64,000 nt of DNA from Providencia rettgeri (GTDB lineage Bacteria; Pseudomonadota; Gammaproteobacteria; Enterobacterales; Enterobacteriaceae), in assembly GCF_013255915.1 (NCBI RefSeq), contig NZ_CP053896.1, forward strand, positions 682,001-746,000, read 5' to 3'. Every line of letters begins with the position of its first letter. Position 1 is the stretch's first letter. The position numbers and the translations under genes were made by a program. Positions 16,127-25,316 of the stretch are shown in pieces. Below the pieces are notes generated by a model, which saw nothing but the letters and a program-made list of their open reading frames with translations, had not been told where the DNA came from and made no database searches.

Positions 16127-17254
16127 ATGAGCAATGCAACTAAAGTCATTTCGATTAATGATCACCTTGATATTGATAACGCATGGACAATCCCTGCGCG
16201 TTATTACACGTCTAATGATATTTTTGAGTATGAAAAAGAAAAAATATTTGCTAATTCATGGGTTTGTGTCGCTCATGTTAGTGAAGTAAAAGAAAAAAAT
16301 TCCTATATCACTCGTGAGCTCATTGGCGAAAGCCTTGTGATTGTTCGTGGTCGTGATGATGTATTACGTGGTTTTTATAATGTATGTCCACACCGTGGAC
16401 ACCAGTTGATCAGCGGTGAAAGTGGCAAAGTCAAAAATGTGATTACTTGCCCTTACCACGCGTGGGCATTCAAGCTAGATGGCCAATTAGCACATGCGAC
16501 TAATTGTGAAAATGTGAATAATTTTGAAGCCGATGCAATGTCATTAAGTAGCTTCCATGTTATTGAACATGCAGGGTTTATCTATGTAAATATGACTGTA
16601 GGTGAGCCTCAGCCTATTGAAGAGCAACTTCCTGGCTTAGCCGAAAAAATGCAAGAAGCTTGTGGAGTCATTAGCGATTTAAAATTGGCAGCGCGTTTTG
16701 TTAGCCATACTCCTGCTAATTGGAAAACTATCGTTGATAACTATATTGAATGTTATCACTGCCCAACCAATCATGTGAGTTTCGCCAGTTCCGTGGATGT
16801 CAACGTATACGAACACCAATTATTGGATAATTGGACTGTTCAAATTGGCAAGGCAAAACCCTCTGAATCCTCCTATCAGTTTGATGAATCTGTTTTAGAC
16901 CCACGTTTCTTTGGTTTTTGGATTTGGCCAAGCACCATGTTCAATATGCCTCCAGGCGGGGATTTCATGACGGTAATTTATGAGTTTCCAGTGAACGCAG
17001 GGGAAACCTTGCAGCACTATGATATTTATTTCCTCAATGAAGAACTGACTGAATATCAGAAAAACTTAGTGGAATGGTATCGCACCGTATTCCGCCCAGA
17101 AGATCTGCGCTTGGTAGAAAGCGTACAAAAAGGATTACGCTCACGGGGTTATCGTGGCCAAGGCCGCATTATGGCAGATAGGCAACGTAGCGGGATCAGC
17201 GAGCACGGCGTTGCCCATTTCCATAAAATCGTCGCTGGTGCGCACACTGAGTAA
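16127..17254 (+). CDS. cntA: Carnitine monooxygenase, oxygenase subunit CntA (YeaW)
   Basis: Rieske non-haem iron oxygenase of 375 residues that cleaves L-carnitine to trimethylamine and malic semialdehyde using electrons from CntB. Rieske [2Fe-2S] ligands are seen as CPHRGH (C87, H89) and CPYH (C108, H111). The catalytic domain shows E208-xx-H211-xxxx-H216: the bridging acid is Glu, the feature that separates CntA from most Rieske oxygenases, which use Asp. GTGAGGG precedes the ATG at 16127. It is followed by the dehydrogenase and cntB in one unit. High confidence because carrier, reductase and DmlA are all adjacent. Confidence 0.92.
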   Translation: MSNATKVISINDHLDIDNAWTIPARYYTSNDIFEYEKEKIFANSWVCVAHVSEVKEKNSYITRELIGESLVIVRGRDDVLRGFYNVCPHRGHQLISGESGKVKNVITCPYHAWAFKLDGQLAHATNCENVNNFEADAMSLSSFHVIEHAGFIYVNMTVGEPQPIEEQLPGLAEKMQEACGVISDLKLAARFVSHTPANWKTIVDNYIECYHCPTNHVSFASSVDVNVYEHQLLDNWTVQIGKAKPSESSYQFDESVLDPRFFGFWIWPSTMFNMPPGGDFMTVIYEFPVNAGETLQHYDIYFLNEELTEYQKNLVEWYRTVFRPEDLRLVESVQKGLRSRGYRGQGRIMADRQRSGISEHGVAHFHKIVAGAHTE

Positions 17255-17293
17255 TCACGTTATTTATTATAAAAATAAAAGGAGAAGTCACAA

Positions 17294-18742
17294 ATGCATC
17301 ATTTAACTCACCCTGCACTATTTCGTCAGTCATGTTACATCAATGGGCAATGGGTTGATTCAGATAAAAAAATCCCTGTGACTAATCCTTTTGACCAATC
17401 TGTGCTGGGAACGATCCCCAGCCTGTCTGCAACACAAGTGGATGAGGCGATTGAATATGCCCATTCTGCAATGGAAGGTTGGAGTAAGCTGACTGCTAAA
17501 GCGCGTTCTATCATTCTACGCCGCTGGTTTGAGCTGATTGAAGCCCATGTTGATGATCTTGGGCGTTTAATGACGCTCGAGCAAGGTAAGCCACTGAATG
17601 AGGCAAAAGGTGAAATTCGCTATGCCGCTTCCTTTATTGAATGGTTTGCGGAAGAGGGGAAACGTGTTTATGGGGAAACCATCCCGCAAACAGTGGGAAG
17701 TAACCGCATTTCAACGATTAAACAACCGATCGGTGTGTGTAGTGCGATTACTCCGTGGAATTTCCCCGCAGCGATGATCACCCGTAAAGCAGCTCCAGCA
17801 CTGGCCGCAGGTTGTAGTATCATCATTAAGCCTGCAACAGAAACGCCTTTTACGGCGCTTGCCTTAGCACAGTTAGCAGATGAAGCGGGCATTCCTGCTG
17901 GAATATTTAACGTCATTACTGGGGACTCTCGCATTCTAGGCGAACGTCTAACTAAACATGAGCTTATCAGTAAATTTTCGTTCACCGGTTCAACGCAAGT
18001 TGGCCGAGTTCTATCTGAGCAGTGCGCATCGACGATTAAGAAAACATCACTCGAACTGGGAGGAAATGCGCCTTTTATTGTTTTTGATGATGCTGATATC
18101 GATAAAGCGGTAAAAAGTGCGGTTCAAGCCAAATTTCGCAATGGTGGGCAAACCTGTGTTTGTGTGAACCGTTTTTATATTCAAGATACGATTTTCGATG
18201 AATTTCAGGTCAAGTTCGTTGCAGAAGTCGCCAAATTGCAAGTCGGTAATGGCCTTAAAGCGGGAATTGATATTGGGCCTATGATAACGACACGTGCTAT
18301 TGATGGTATGAATGAGCTATTACAGGATGCACTAGCGAAAGGTGCACGCCAATTAACCTTAGGTAATGAAGTAGCGGAGTATGGCAATTTCTTTAATCCA
18401 AAAGTCCTTGTTGATGTTGATGACTCAATGAAGATTGTTCATGAGGAAATCTTTGGTCCCATTGCAACATTGATTCGTTTTAGCGATGAAAATGAAGTGA
18501 TTACTCGCGCCAATAATACGATTTATGGCTTAGCGGCTTATTTCTTTTCTCGTGATGTGAGTCGTGTATATCGTGTAGCTGAAAAACTACAAAGTGGCAT
18601 GGTCGGTATCAATACAGGCTTAATTTCTAATGAAGTTGCTCCCTTTGGTGGAGTGAAACAATCAGGTTTAGGAAAAGAAGGCTCTCGATATGGTATTGAG
18701 GATTATTTAAGTACTAAGTATCTGTGTTTAGATATTGAATGA
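17294..18742 (+). CDS. Semialdehyde dehydrogenase, probable malic semialdehyde dehydrogenase (GabD-like)
   Basis: 482-residue NAD(P)-dependent aldehyde dehydrogenase, the same length as E. coli succinate semialdehyde dehydrogenase GabD. Glu in LELGGNAP and Cys288 in GGQTCVCVNRF are the catalytic pair; GSTQVG binds the cofactor. GGAGAAG lies 9 bases before the ATG. It sits between cntA and cntB, so its likely substrate is the malic semialdehyde released by CntA, giving malate. Succinate semialdehyde, which differs only by a hydroxyl group, could also be used. E. coli yeaWX has no such gene in the cluster. Confidence 0.85.
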   Translation: MHHLTHPALFRQSCYINGQWVDSDKKIPVTNPFDQSVLGTIPSLSATQVDEAIEYAHSAMEGWSKLTAKARSIILRRWFELIEAHVDDLGRLMTLEQGKPLNEAKGEIRYAASFIEWFAEEGKRVYGETIPQTVGSNRISTIKQPIGVCSAITPWNFPAAMITRKAAPALAAGCSIIIKPATETPFTALALAQLADEAGIPAGIFNVITGDSRILGERLTKHELISKFSFTGSTQVGRVLSEQCASTIKKTSLELGGNAPFIVFDDADIDKAVKSAVQAKFRNGGQTCVCVNRFYIQDTIFDEFQVKFVAEVAKLQVGNGLKAGIDIGPMITTRAIDGMNELLQDALAKGARQLTLGNEVAEYGNFFNPKVLVDVDDSMKIVHEEIFGPIATLIRFSDENEVITRANNTIYGLAAYFFSRDVSRVYRVAEKLQSGMVGINTGLISNEVAPFGGVKQSGLGKEGSRYGIEDYLSTKYLCLDIE

Positions 18743-18758
18743 TGAGAGGGGCACTGTG

Positions 18759-19712
18759 ATGAACCAACAAAAAATTGCAGTCAATGTCAGTCGAATTGAG
18801 CAAATTAGCCCAAATATTAAAATGTTCGAGTTTGTTGCACAAGAGGGCGCGCTAATGCCTTTTAGCGCAGGCAGTCACATTACCGTTCATATGGGCGAGC
18901 AGGCTGGTTTGCAACGTGCATATTCGTTAATCAGCGACCCGCAGCAGTGTGGCAGTTATTGTATTTCTGTCTTGCGTGATGAAAACTCGAAAGGCGGTTC
19001 TGCATTTATGCATGAGCAGCTATCGCCAGGGGATAGCTTGTATTTGTCCCCAGCACAGAATTTTTTCTCGTTAGCACCGGATAACCAATGTAAGCATATT
19101 TTGATCGCCGGTGGGATTGGGATCACGCCTTTTCTCTCTTATCTCTATGAATTAGAAGAAAATGGAATGGATTTTGAACTTCATTACTGTTTTCGTGATA
19201 GTACAACGGCGGCATTTCTTGAACATTTACAACAGCGTATTGGCTCGCGTTTATTTCTTTATGACGGTAGCCAAGGGCAGCGAATGTCTGTCGAACAGTT
19301 AGTTAAAGCACAAGGAAGTAATAGCCATCTGTATGTATGTGGCCCTCAATCATTAATTAATGAGGTGATTGAAAAGGGTCATCAGCACTTGGGTGAATCA
19401 CAGGTTCATTTTGAAAATTTTGGCGAAGTTGCCAGCGAAGGGGACTCATTTGAAGTCTATTTCCAACGCTCAGGCTTTAGTTTAGAAGTCGGTAAAGATG
19501 AGTCTATTTTGCAGGTAATCGAAGCAGATAAGCGCATTAACGTGGAATGTTTATGCCGTAATGGGGTTTGTGGAACTTGCGAAACGGCAATACTTGAGGG
19601 AGAAGCTGATCATCGTGACCACTACCTCGATGATGATGAAAAAGCTGAGCAGAAAACGATGATGTTGTGCGTTTCTCGAGCTAAATCTAAACGATTAGTC
19701 CTTGATTTATAA
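18759..19712 (+). CDS. cntB: Carnitine monooxygenase, reductase subunit CntB (YeaX)
   Basis: 318 residues with the layout of class IA oxygenase reductases: flavin-binding barrel with RAYSLISDP, NAD-binding domain with HILIAGGIGITPFLSYL and YVCGPQSLI, and a C-terminal plant-type [2Fe-2S] domain with CLCRNGVCGTC plus a distal Cys. It passes electrons from NADH to CntA. The ATG at 18759 follows GAGGGG; the frame's ATG at 18735 overlaps the dehydrogenase end and has no site. It closes the operon before a strong terminator. Confidence 0.92.
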   Translation: MNQQKIAVNVSRIEQISPNIKMFEFVAQEGALMPFSAGSHITVHMGEQAGLQRAYSLISDPQQCGSYCISVLRDENSKGGSAFMHEQLSPGDSLYLSPAQNFFSLAPDNQCKHILIAGGIGITPFLSYLYELEENGMDFELHYCFRDSTTAAFLEHLQQRIGSRLFLYDGSQGQRMSVEQLVKAQGSNSHLYVCGPQSLINEVIEKGHQHLGESQVHFENFGEVASEGDSFEVYFQRSGFSLEVGKDESILQVIEADKRINVECLCRNGVCGTCETAILEGEADHRDHYLDDDEKAEQKTMMLCVSRAKSKRLVLDL

Positions 19713-19718
19713 TCAAAG

Positions 19719-19747
19719 TTGCCCCGCTTAGGCCATAAGTGGGGCAA
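19719..19747. terminator. Bidirectional terminator between cntB and the XRE-PAS gene
   Basis: TTGCCCC-CTTA/TAAG-GGGGCAA stem with a 5-base loop, between converging genes. Confidence 0.7.
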
Positions 19748-19757
19748 AATACCTGTT

Positions 19758-20663
19758 TTAAATATCTTTTAATTCAAACATTAAAAAAGGCTGTTTTTCA
19801 TCATTAAAGTGTTGATAAGCCGTAATTTGTTTGTCTTGAAATACGATTTGACCACGCCCTGTACGAAATACTTCATCTAACCATGACTTATGGTTGATCA
19901 CTAATTGATATAATAAACGTTGTAGCTCAAGGTAATCTATTTCAGTCGATTGATTGTGTAAGTTGCTGGCTAATATTTCGCCTGCTTTATCTGTAAATAC
20001 GACTAAGTGATTGAAATGAGATAATAATACATCAAAATAGCATTTGATTTTACGTAGGCGTAGTTCGGTGTTTTTACGTTCGGTGTTGTCTAAACTGATC
20101 CCAACCAGCTTTGTCACTTTGCCATTAGGGCCTCTGACTCCTGTTGCTCGGGATGTGATCCAACGGTAATCGCCTTCCCAGTTAATTTTAAAATCCATTT
20201 CATGGGCACCGCCTTCACGAATAATTTTAGAATATCCATTAACTAATTTTTCTTTGGAGTCATGGCTCATTAAAGCCCAGAAATCTTCATTACTGGTGAT
20301 TTTGATACCATAAACGGCTTCAACGTTGTCCGAGTAGTTCAATTCCCCAGTTAATAAGTCCCACTCCCAGGTCACGATATCTGCGGATTCTTGAAGATGG
20401 ACTTCGTTGATGTTGCGCATGACGCCTGAATTGCTAACAGTGACTTGGTTATTGGTATACTCACCGTATTTCAACCATATCTTGTCGACATCCAATAACG
20501 TGGCGAGCTTTTCAAGATTATCTTCATCAATCATGCCGCCTTTCGTCCATTTGTTAACCGCCGTTCGGGAAACACCAAGGGCTTCAGCGGCTTTTAATTG
20601 ACTCATTTTTTTCTGTTTTAGCAATTTCAACAAACGTTCTTTGAATGTCTCTGTTTCTGTCAT
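19758..20663 (-). CDS. XRE-family regulator with PAS sensor domain
   Basis: 301 residues. Residues ~5-60 form an XRE helix-turn-helix (MSQLKAAEALGVSRTAVNKWTKGG). Residues ~90-190 form a PAS_3/PAC-type sensor (TWEWDLLTGELNYSDNV, WITSRATGVRGPNGKV, LVGISLDNTERK), and a second PAS-like region follows. I chose the ATG at 20663 over a TTG at 20666. It lies between the cnt operon and dmlR/dmlA, so regulation of carnitine use in response to a small ligand is plausible. PAS-XRE fusions of this kind are uncommon in E. coli. Confidence 0.8.
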   Translation of the reverse strand: MTETETFKERLLKLLKQKKMSQLKAAEALGVSRTAVNKWTKGGMIDEDNLEKLATLLDVDKIWLKYGEYTNNQVTVSNSGVMRNINEVHLQESADIVTWEWDLLTGELNYSDNVEAVYGIKITSNEDFWALMSHDSKEKLVNGYSKIIREGGAHEMDFKINWEGDYRWITSRATGVRGPNGKVTKLVGISLDNTERKNTELRLRKIKCYFDVLLSHFNHLVVFTDKAGEILASNLHNQSTEIDYLELQRLLYQLVINHKSWLDEVFRTGRGQIVFQDKQITAYQHFNDEKQPFLMFELKDI

Positions 20664-20697
20664 CAATTCATGTTTACCTTATAACTTATGGAGTTAA

Positions 20698-21612
20698 CTA
20701 AAAACCATGTGATAAGTGAGTAGCAAGGTATTGCTCTAGATTTTCGATAAAGACTCTAAGATTAGCACTCGTTCGGAGACTTCTCGAATATACAGCATAA
20801 ACATCTGCAGTTTGATGCCATTGCGGTAACACTCGTACTAATTGGCCTGACTGTAACTCAGGCCGCACACTCCATTGGGAGCGCAATAGGATCCCTTCAC
20901 CACTTAAGCACCATTGCTTGGCGACTTCACCATTATTGACGGTTAATTTGCTATTGGGAGTGACCGTCATACTTTCTTGCTGGTATTCAAGCTTCCATAC
21001 CGCGGGGGCTTGGTTACGTTCTTTAATCGCAATACAAAAGTGCTTTTGTTCCAGTTCTTGTGGGTATTTTGGGTAGCCGTGTGTTGCTAAGTAGGTTGGA
21101 GAAGCGCACAGAATACGCTGGTTCCGTGCAATTCGCCTAGCAATAAATTGCTCAGCTATCGTACCGCCAATACAGATATCAACGTCAATGTTTTCACTAA
21201 TAATATCGACAGACTTATCGGTCAAAGTGAGATCAATGCCTAATAAAGGATGACTCCCCCGTAATGTGAGTATAAACGGGTTAATATAAGTACTGCCAAA
21301 CCCTGTGCTACAACTGATACGTAGATTGCCGCGGATCTCTTCGCGACAGGCGTTGAGTTGTTGTTGCATCTGTTCCAGTTCAGCTAGCATCACTTCACTG
21401 CTACGTAAAATAATTTGCCCTTCGTGAGTCAGCTTAATTGAGCGAGCCGTTCTAAAAAATAAAGTTTGTCCTAAATTTTCTTCTAGCAACTTAATGCGTT
21501 TAGAAACATAAGCTGGGGATACCAACAGCTGTGATGCGGCTTGAGAGAAACTCATCAAACGGGCAACCGTGACAAAAACGCGGATATCCTCTAACGAAGG
21601 AAGCTTGTTCAT
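20698..21612 (-). CDS. dmlR: LysR-family regulator DmlR
   Basis: 304 residues, same length class as E. coli DmlR (YeaT). N-terminal winged helix-turn-helix (RVFVTVARLMSFSQAASQLLVSPAYVSKRI) and a LysR effector-binding domain. Stretches such as RILCASPTYLATHG, ANLR and VWKLEYQ track DmlR closely. It is divergent from dmlA; in E. coli DmlR activates dmlA in response to D-malate. A 19-base inverted repeat lies in the intergenic region immediately upstream of its own start, as expected for an autoregulated LysR protein. Confidence 0.88.
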   Translation of the reverse strand: MNKLPSLEDIRVFVTVARLMSFSQAASQLLVSPAYVSKRIKLLEENLGQTLFFRTARSIKLTHEGQIILRSSEVMLAELEQMQQQLNACREEIRGNLRISCSTGFGSTYINPFILTLRGSHPLLGIDLTLTDKSVDIISENIDVDICIGGTIAEQFIARRIARNQRILCASPTYLATHGYPKYPQELEQKHFCIAIKERNQAPAVWKLEYQQESMTVTPNSKLTVNNGEVAKQWCLSGEGILLRSQWSVRPELQSGQLVRVLPQWHQTADVYAVYSRSLRTSANLRVFIENLEQYLATHLSHGF

Positions 21613-21616
21613 AGTT

Positions 21617-21635
21617 TGTAAACCTAAGGATTACA
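21617..21635. promoter_or_regulatory. DmlR operator candidate
   Basis: TGTAAACCTAAGGATTACA, 8-base arms with one mismatch around a 3-base centre and T-N11-A geometry, in the dmlR-dmlA divergent region. Confidence 0.5.
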
Positions 21636-21714
21636 CTTCATATCTATACTTTATCACAGCAACCCCTAAACTGGAGAACAAACAGACATAATTCATTTAT
21701 CAGAGGTTTTCACA

Positions 21715-22779
21715 ATGTCACAATTTAACATAGCGGTTATTCCTGGTGATGGTATTGGTACCGAAGTGATCCCTGAAGGATTAAAAGTATTAGCAGCGGC
21801 AGCCAATAAACACAATGTAAAACTTAACTTTACCCATTTTGATTGGTCGTGTGAAACCTATCACCGTACAGGGCGTATGATGCCTGAAGATGGTTTAGAA
21901 CAATTAAAGAAATTTGATGCGATTTTTCTCGGTGCGGTAGGGTTCCCTGGTGTTCCTGATCATATTTCGTTATGGGGGCTGTTATTACCTATCCGTCGTG
22001 CTTTCAACCAATATGTTAATTTGCGTCCTGTTCGTTTATTTGATGGCATTAAATGCCCATTAGCAGACAAAAAACCGGGAGATATTGATTTTTATGTCGT
22101 GCGTGAAAACGTTGAGGGGGAATACTCTGCGATTGGCGGTATTCAGTACGAAGGTACGGATGAAGAAATGGTACTGCAACAAAGCGTTTTTACCCGTAAA
22201 GGTACCGACCGTATCTTAAAATATGCTTTTGATTTGGCGCAGTCACGTGAGAAAAAACATTTAAGTTCAGCGACGAAATCCAATGGGCTATTTCATTCAA
22301 TGCCTTATTGGGATAGTCGTGTAGCCGAAATGGCGAAGCAATACCCAGATATCAAAGTTGACCAATTTCATATTGATATCTTTGCTGCAAACTTAGTGAG
22401 AATGCCAGAGTTCTACGATGTGATTGTAGGGTCAAATCTATTTGGCGATATTTTGTCAGATTTAGGGCCTGCTTGTACAGGAACTATTGCGATTGCACCC
22501 TCAGCCAATATTAACCCAGAAAAACAATTCCCATCGATGTTTGAGCCGGTTCATGGGTCAGCACCTGATATCGCAGGGCAAAATATTGCCAACCCGATTG
22601 GTACAATTTGGGCAGCCGCCATGATGATGCAGCATTTGGGATGTCCTGAAATGCATGATTCGATTATGTCCGCAGTAGAAACAGCGATTAAACAGCGCCA
22701 ACATTTGACTCGTGATATGGGCGGCGATGCCAGTACGCAGGCGTTAGGGGATGAAATAGCCCGTTTGGTTAGTGTTTAG
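21715..22779 (+). CDS. dmlA: D-malate dehydrogenase (decarboxylating) DmlA
   Basis: 354 residues of the isocitrate/isopropylmalate/tartrate dehydrogenase family. It has the N-terminal IPGDGIGTEVIPEG, the substrate-binding RPVRLF and VVRENVEGEYS segments, and the Mg-site SNLFGDILSDLGPACTG with FEPVHGSAPDI; overall it tracks E. coli DmlA. The enzyme oxidises D-malate with NAD to pyruvate and CO2. Next to the carnitine genes it would complete L-carnitine breakdown to central metabolism. CAGAGG lies about 8 bases before the ATG. Confidence 0.92.
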   Translation: MSQFNIAVIPGDGIGTEVIPEGLKVLAAAANKHNVKLNFTHFDWSCETYHRTGRMMPEDGLEQLKKFDAIFLGAVGFPGVPDHISLWGLLLPIRRAFNQYVNLRPVRLFDGIKCPLADKKPGDIDFYVVRENVEGEYSAIGGIQYEGTDEEMVLQQSVFTRKGTDRILKYAFDLAQSREKKHLSSATKSNGLFHSMPYWDSRVAEMAKQYPDIKVDQFHIDIFAANLVRMPEFYDVIVGSNLFGDILSDLGPACTGTIAIAPSANINPEKQFPSMFEPVHGSAPDIAGQNIANPIGTIWAAAMMMQHLGCPEMHDSIMSAVETAIKQRQHLTRDMGGDASTQALGDEIARLVSV

Positions 22780-22821
22780 TTGATGCATAAAGACGGTGTT
22801 TATTGAGTCAATTTAGTGAGC

Positions 22822-22853
22822 CATCGAGGGACTGTTTTGCCTGTTCCTCGATG
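22822..22853 (+). terminator. Possible terminator after dmlA
   Basis: CATCGAGG/CCTCGATG stem with a 16-base loop, followed by CTTTGATTG; the T run is weak. Confidence 0.4.
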
Positions 22854-22992
22854 CTTTGATTGTTAATACCCCCAAGATCTGCGAAAATATCCGCCAATTT
22901 TGATTAACAAGACGGATTTGCGACGCCAAGAGCCACATTGAGCCTCTTCGAATGCTTATACAAATCTGTATATAAACGAAAAGAACGGTTAA

Positions 22993-24582
22993 ATGACAGA
23001 TCAGAACTTTCTCCATGAAGTTAGCACACGCAGAACGTTTGCTATCATATCCCACCCCGATGCGGGTAAAACCACAATAACCGAAAAAGTGTTATTGTTT
23101 GGGCACGCTATTCAACGTGCTGGTACGGTAAAAGGCCGTGGCTCTAACCAACACGCTAAATCTGACTGGATGGAAATGGAAAAGCAGCGTGGTATTTCGA
23201 TTACCACCTCTGTTATGCAGTTTCCTTATAATGATTGTCTTGTTAACTTATTGGATACCCCAGGTCACGAAGACTTCTCTGAAGATACTTATCGTACATT
23301 AACGGCAGTTGACTGCTGCTTGATGGTCATTGACTCGGGTAAAGGGGTTGAAGACCGGACACGTAAACTGATGGAAGTCACTCGTCTACGTGACACTCCA
23401 ATCTTAACTTTCATGAATAAGTTGGACCGTGATATTCGTGACCCAATGGAATTAATGGATGAAGTGGAAAATGAGCTGAAAATTGCTTGTTGTCCAATCA
23501 CATGGCCTATTGGTTGTGGTAAATTATTCAAGGGTGTTTATCATTTATTACGCGATGAAACAATCCTATACCAAACAGGCCAGGGTCACACTATTCAAGA
23601 AGTCCGTATAATTAAAGGGCTGAATAACCCAGATCTTGATACTGCCGTAGGTGATGAATTAGCGGCACAGTTACGTGATGAGCTGGAATTGGTTCAAGGG
23701 GCATCTCATGAATTTGACCATGACGCATTCTTGCAGGGTGAATTAACCCCTGTCTTTTTCGGAACAGCATTAGGTAACTTTGGTGTTGACCATATGCTAG
23801 ATGGCCTAGTGGAATGGGCTCCTCAGCCACAACCGCGCCAAACAGATTTACGCCAAGTTAATGCGACAGAAGAAAAGTTCACCGGTTTCGTATTTAAAAT
23901 CCAAGCAAATATGGACCCGAAACACCGTGACCGTGTTGCGTTTATGCGTATAGTTTCAGGTACTTATGAAAAAGGCATGAAACTACGCCAAGTGCGCATC
24001 AAAAAAGATGTGGTCATTTCTGATGCTTTAACCTTTATGGCGGGGGATCGCTCTCAGGTCGAAAACGCCTATGCAGGGGACATCATTGGGTTACATAACC
24101 ATGGTACGATTCAAATCGGTGATACCTTCACACAAGGTGAAGAGCTCAAATTTACGGGTATTCCTAACTTTGCCCCTGAATTATTCCGCCGTATTCGCTT
24201 ACGTGATCCGCTAAAACAAAAACAACTGTTAAAAGGCCTCGTTCAGTTATCTGAAGAGGGTGCAGTACAGGTGTTCCGCCCGTTAACTAACAATGATTTA
24301 ATTGTTGGTGCGGTAGGTGTGCTGCAGTTTGACGTGGTGGTTTCGCGTTTGAAAAGCGAATATAACGTTGAAGCTATTTATGAAGCCGTTAACGTTTCTA
24401 CTGCGCGTTGGGTTGAGTGTGATGATGCGAAGAAATTCGAAGAGTTTAAACGCAAAAATGAGCAAAACTTAGCCCTTGATGGTGGCGACAACTTGTCTTA
24501 TATCGCACCGACTATGGTGAATTTGAACCTGACTAGTGAACGTTACCCTGACGTTAAATTCCGCAAAACACGCGAACACTAA
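22993..24582 (+). CDS. prfC: Peptide chain release factor 3 (RF3)
   Basis: 529-residue translational GTPase that recycles RF1 and RF2 from the ribosome after peptide release. G motifs: SHPDAGKTT (G1), DTPGHEDF (G3), NKLDRD (G4). Domain II begins near [21 protein letters not shown]. The last 200 residues form the RF3-specific domain. Same length and place as E. coli prfC, followed by an osmY-like gene as there. Confidence 0.96.
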   Translation: MTDQNFLHEVSTRRTFAIISHPDAGKTTITEKVLLFGHAIQRAGTVKGRGSNQHAKSDWMEMEKQRGISITTSVMQFPYNDCLVNLLDTPGHEDFSEDTYRTLTAVDCCLMVIDSGKGVEDRTRKLMEVTRLRDTPILTFMNKLDRDIRDPMELMDEVENELKIACCPITWPIGCGKLFKGVYHLLRDETILYQTGQGHTIQEVRIIKGLNNPDLDTAVGDELAAQLRDELELVQGASHEFDHDAFLQGELTPVFFGTALGNFGVDHMLDGLVEWAPQPQPRQTDLRQVNATEEKFTGFVFKIQANMDPKHRDRVAFMRIVSGTYEKGMKLRQVRIKKDVVISDALTFMAGDRSQVENAYAGDIIGLHNHGTIQIGDTFTQGEELKFTGIPNFAPELFRRIRLRDPLKQKQLLKGLVQLSEEGAVQVFRPLTNNDLIVGAVGVLQFDVVVSRLKSEYNVEAIYEAVNVSTARWVECDDAKKFEEFKRKNEQNLALDGGDNLSYIAPTMVNLNLTSERYPDVKFRKTREH

Positions 24583-24590
24583 TTGTGTTT

Positions 24591-24622
24591 ATGACCCACG
24601 ACTAGCATAGTTAGTGGGTCAT
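24591..24622 (+). terminator. Probable terminator of prfC
   Basis: ATGACCCAC/GTGGGTCAT stem, extended by ACTA/TTAG-like pairing, followed by CTTATTTC. Confidence 0.5.
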
Positions 24623-24773
24623 CTTATTTCGAACTTCATTTAAAGCAACTTTCCCTGTTTTTTTATGCTTATCATCAAGAATATTCTGTCTTTATCACCT
24701 TTCTCTTTATTTTTTATGTTTTTTTACTTAGGCTATATTATTCGTTGTCCATTGCAGTGAAAGGAAGGTTTTT

Positions 24774-25184
24774 ATGAAAAAAGCAAAACTATTGAGTTTG
24801 TTAGGAGTTATTGGGTTGAGCTGGGCGCTCGCGGCTTGTAGCTCATCATCAGATAGCGCTTTGAAAAAACAAGCCTCAGAAACCTGGGACAGTGCATCTA
24901 AGACCGTTGAAATGGCAGGTAAAGATACTGGGAATGCCATTTCGAGTGGCGCTAAAAACACCGGTGACTACATTGATGACTCCGCGATTACGGCGGATGT
25001 AAAAGGAAAATTACTGGGTACGAAAGGTATTTCGAGTAACAGCGTATCAGTAAAAACAGTCAATGGTGTTGTTTACTTATCAGGCTTTGTTAAATCAGCC
25101 GATCAAATTGATAAAATTACGCAAGTGGCATCGCAAGTCAATGGGGTAAAATCAGTACAAAATGGTTTAGTCATCGCTAACTAA
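24774..25184 (+). CDS. BON-domain lipoprotein (OsmY-like, single BON)
   Basis: 136 residues. The N-terminal signal ends in a lipobox (LAAC, Cys at about 22), so it is likely lipid-anchored in the cell envelope, unlike soluble periplasmic OsmY. A low-complexity polar linker follows, then one BON domain from about residue 68 (DDSAITADVKGKLL, VKTVNGVVYLSGFV, VNGVKSVQNGLVI). OsmY has two BON domains and 201 residues, so this is a shorter relative in the same position between prfC and yjjU. AAGGAAGG precedes the ATG. Confidence 0.82.
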   Translation: MKKAKLLSLLGVIGLSWALAACSSSSDSALKKQASETWDSASKTVEMAGKDTGNAISSGAKNTGDYIDDSAITADVKGKLLGTKGISSNSVSVKTVNGVVYLSGFVKSADQIDKITQVASQVNGVKSVQNGLVIAN

Positions 25185-25241
25185 TCAGTAAATAAATGTC
25201 TCAATAGCTCATATTGCTGAATATTTATTGTACAATGCGGA

Positions 25242-25278
25242 TAGAATGGGCTTTCAAAGGGAAGCTCATTCTGTTTTT
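25242..25278 (+). terminator. Probable terminator after the BON lipoprotein gene
   Basis: AGAATGGGCTT/GAAGCTCATTCT stem with G-T pairs followed by GTTTTTG. Confidence 0.55.
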
Positions 25279-25316
25279 GAGCTATTTAAAGTGAACTTCT
25301 GTCATTCAGAGGCATT

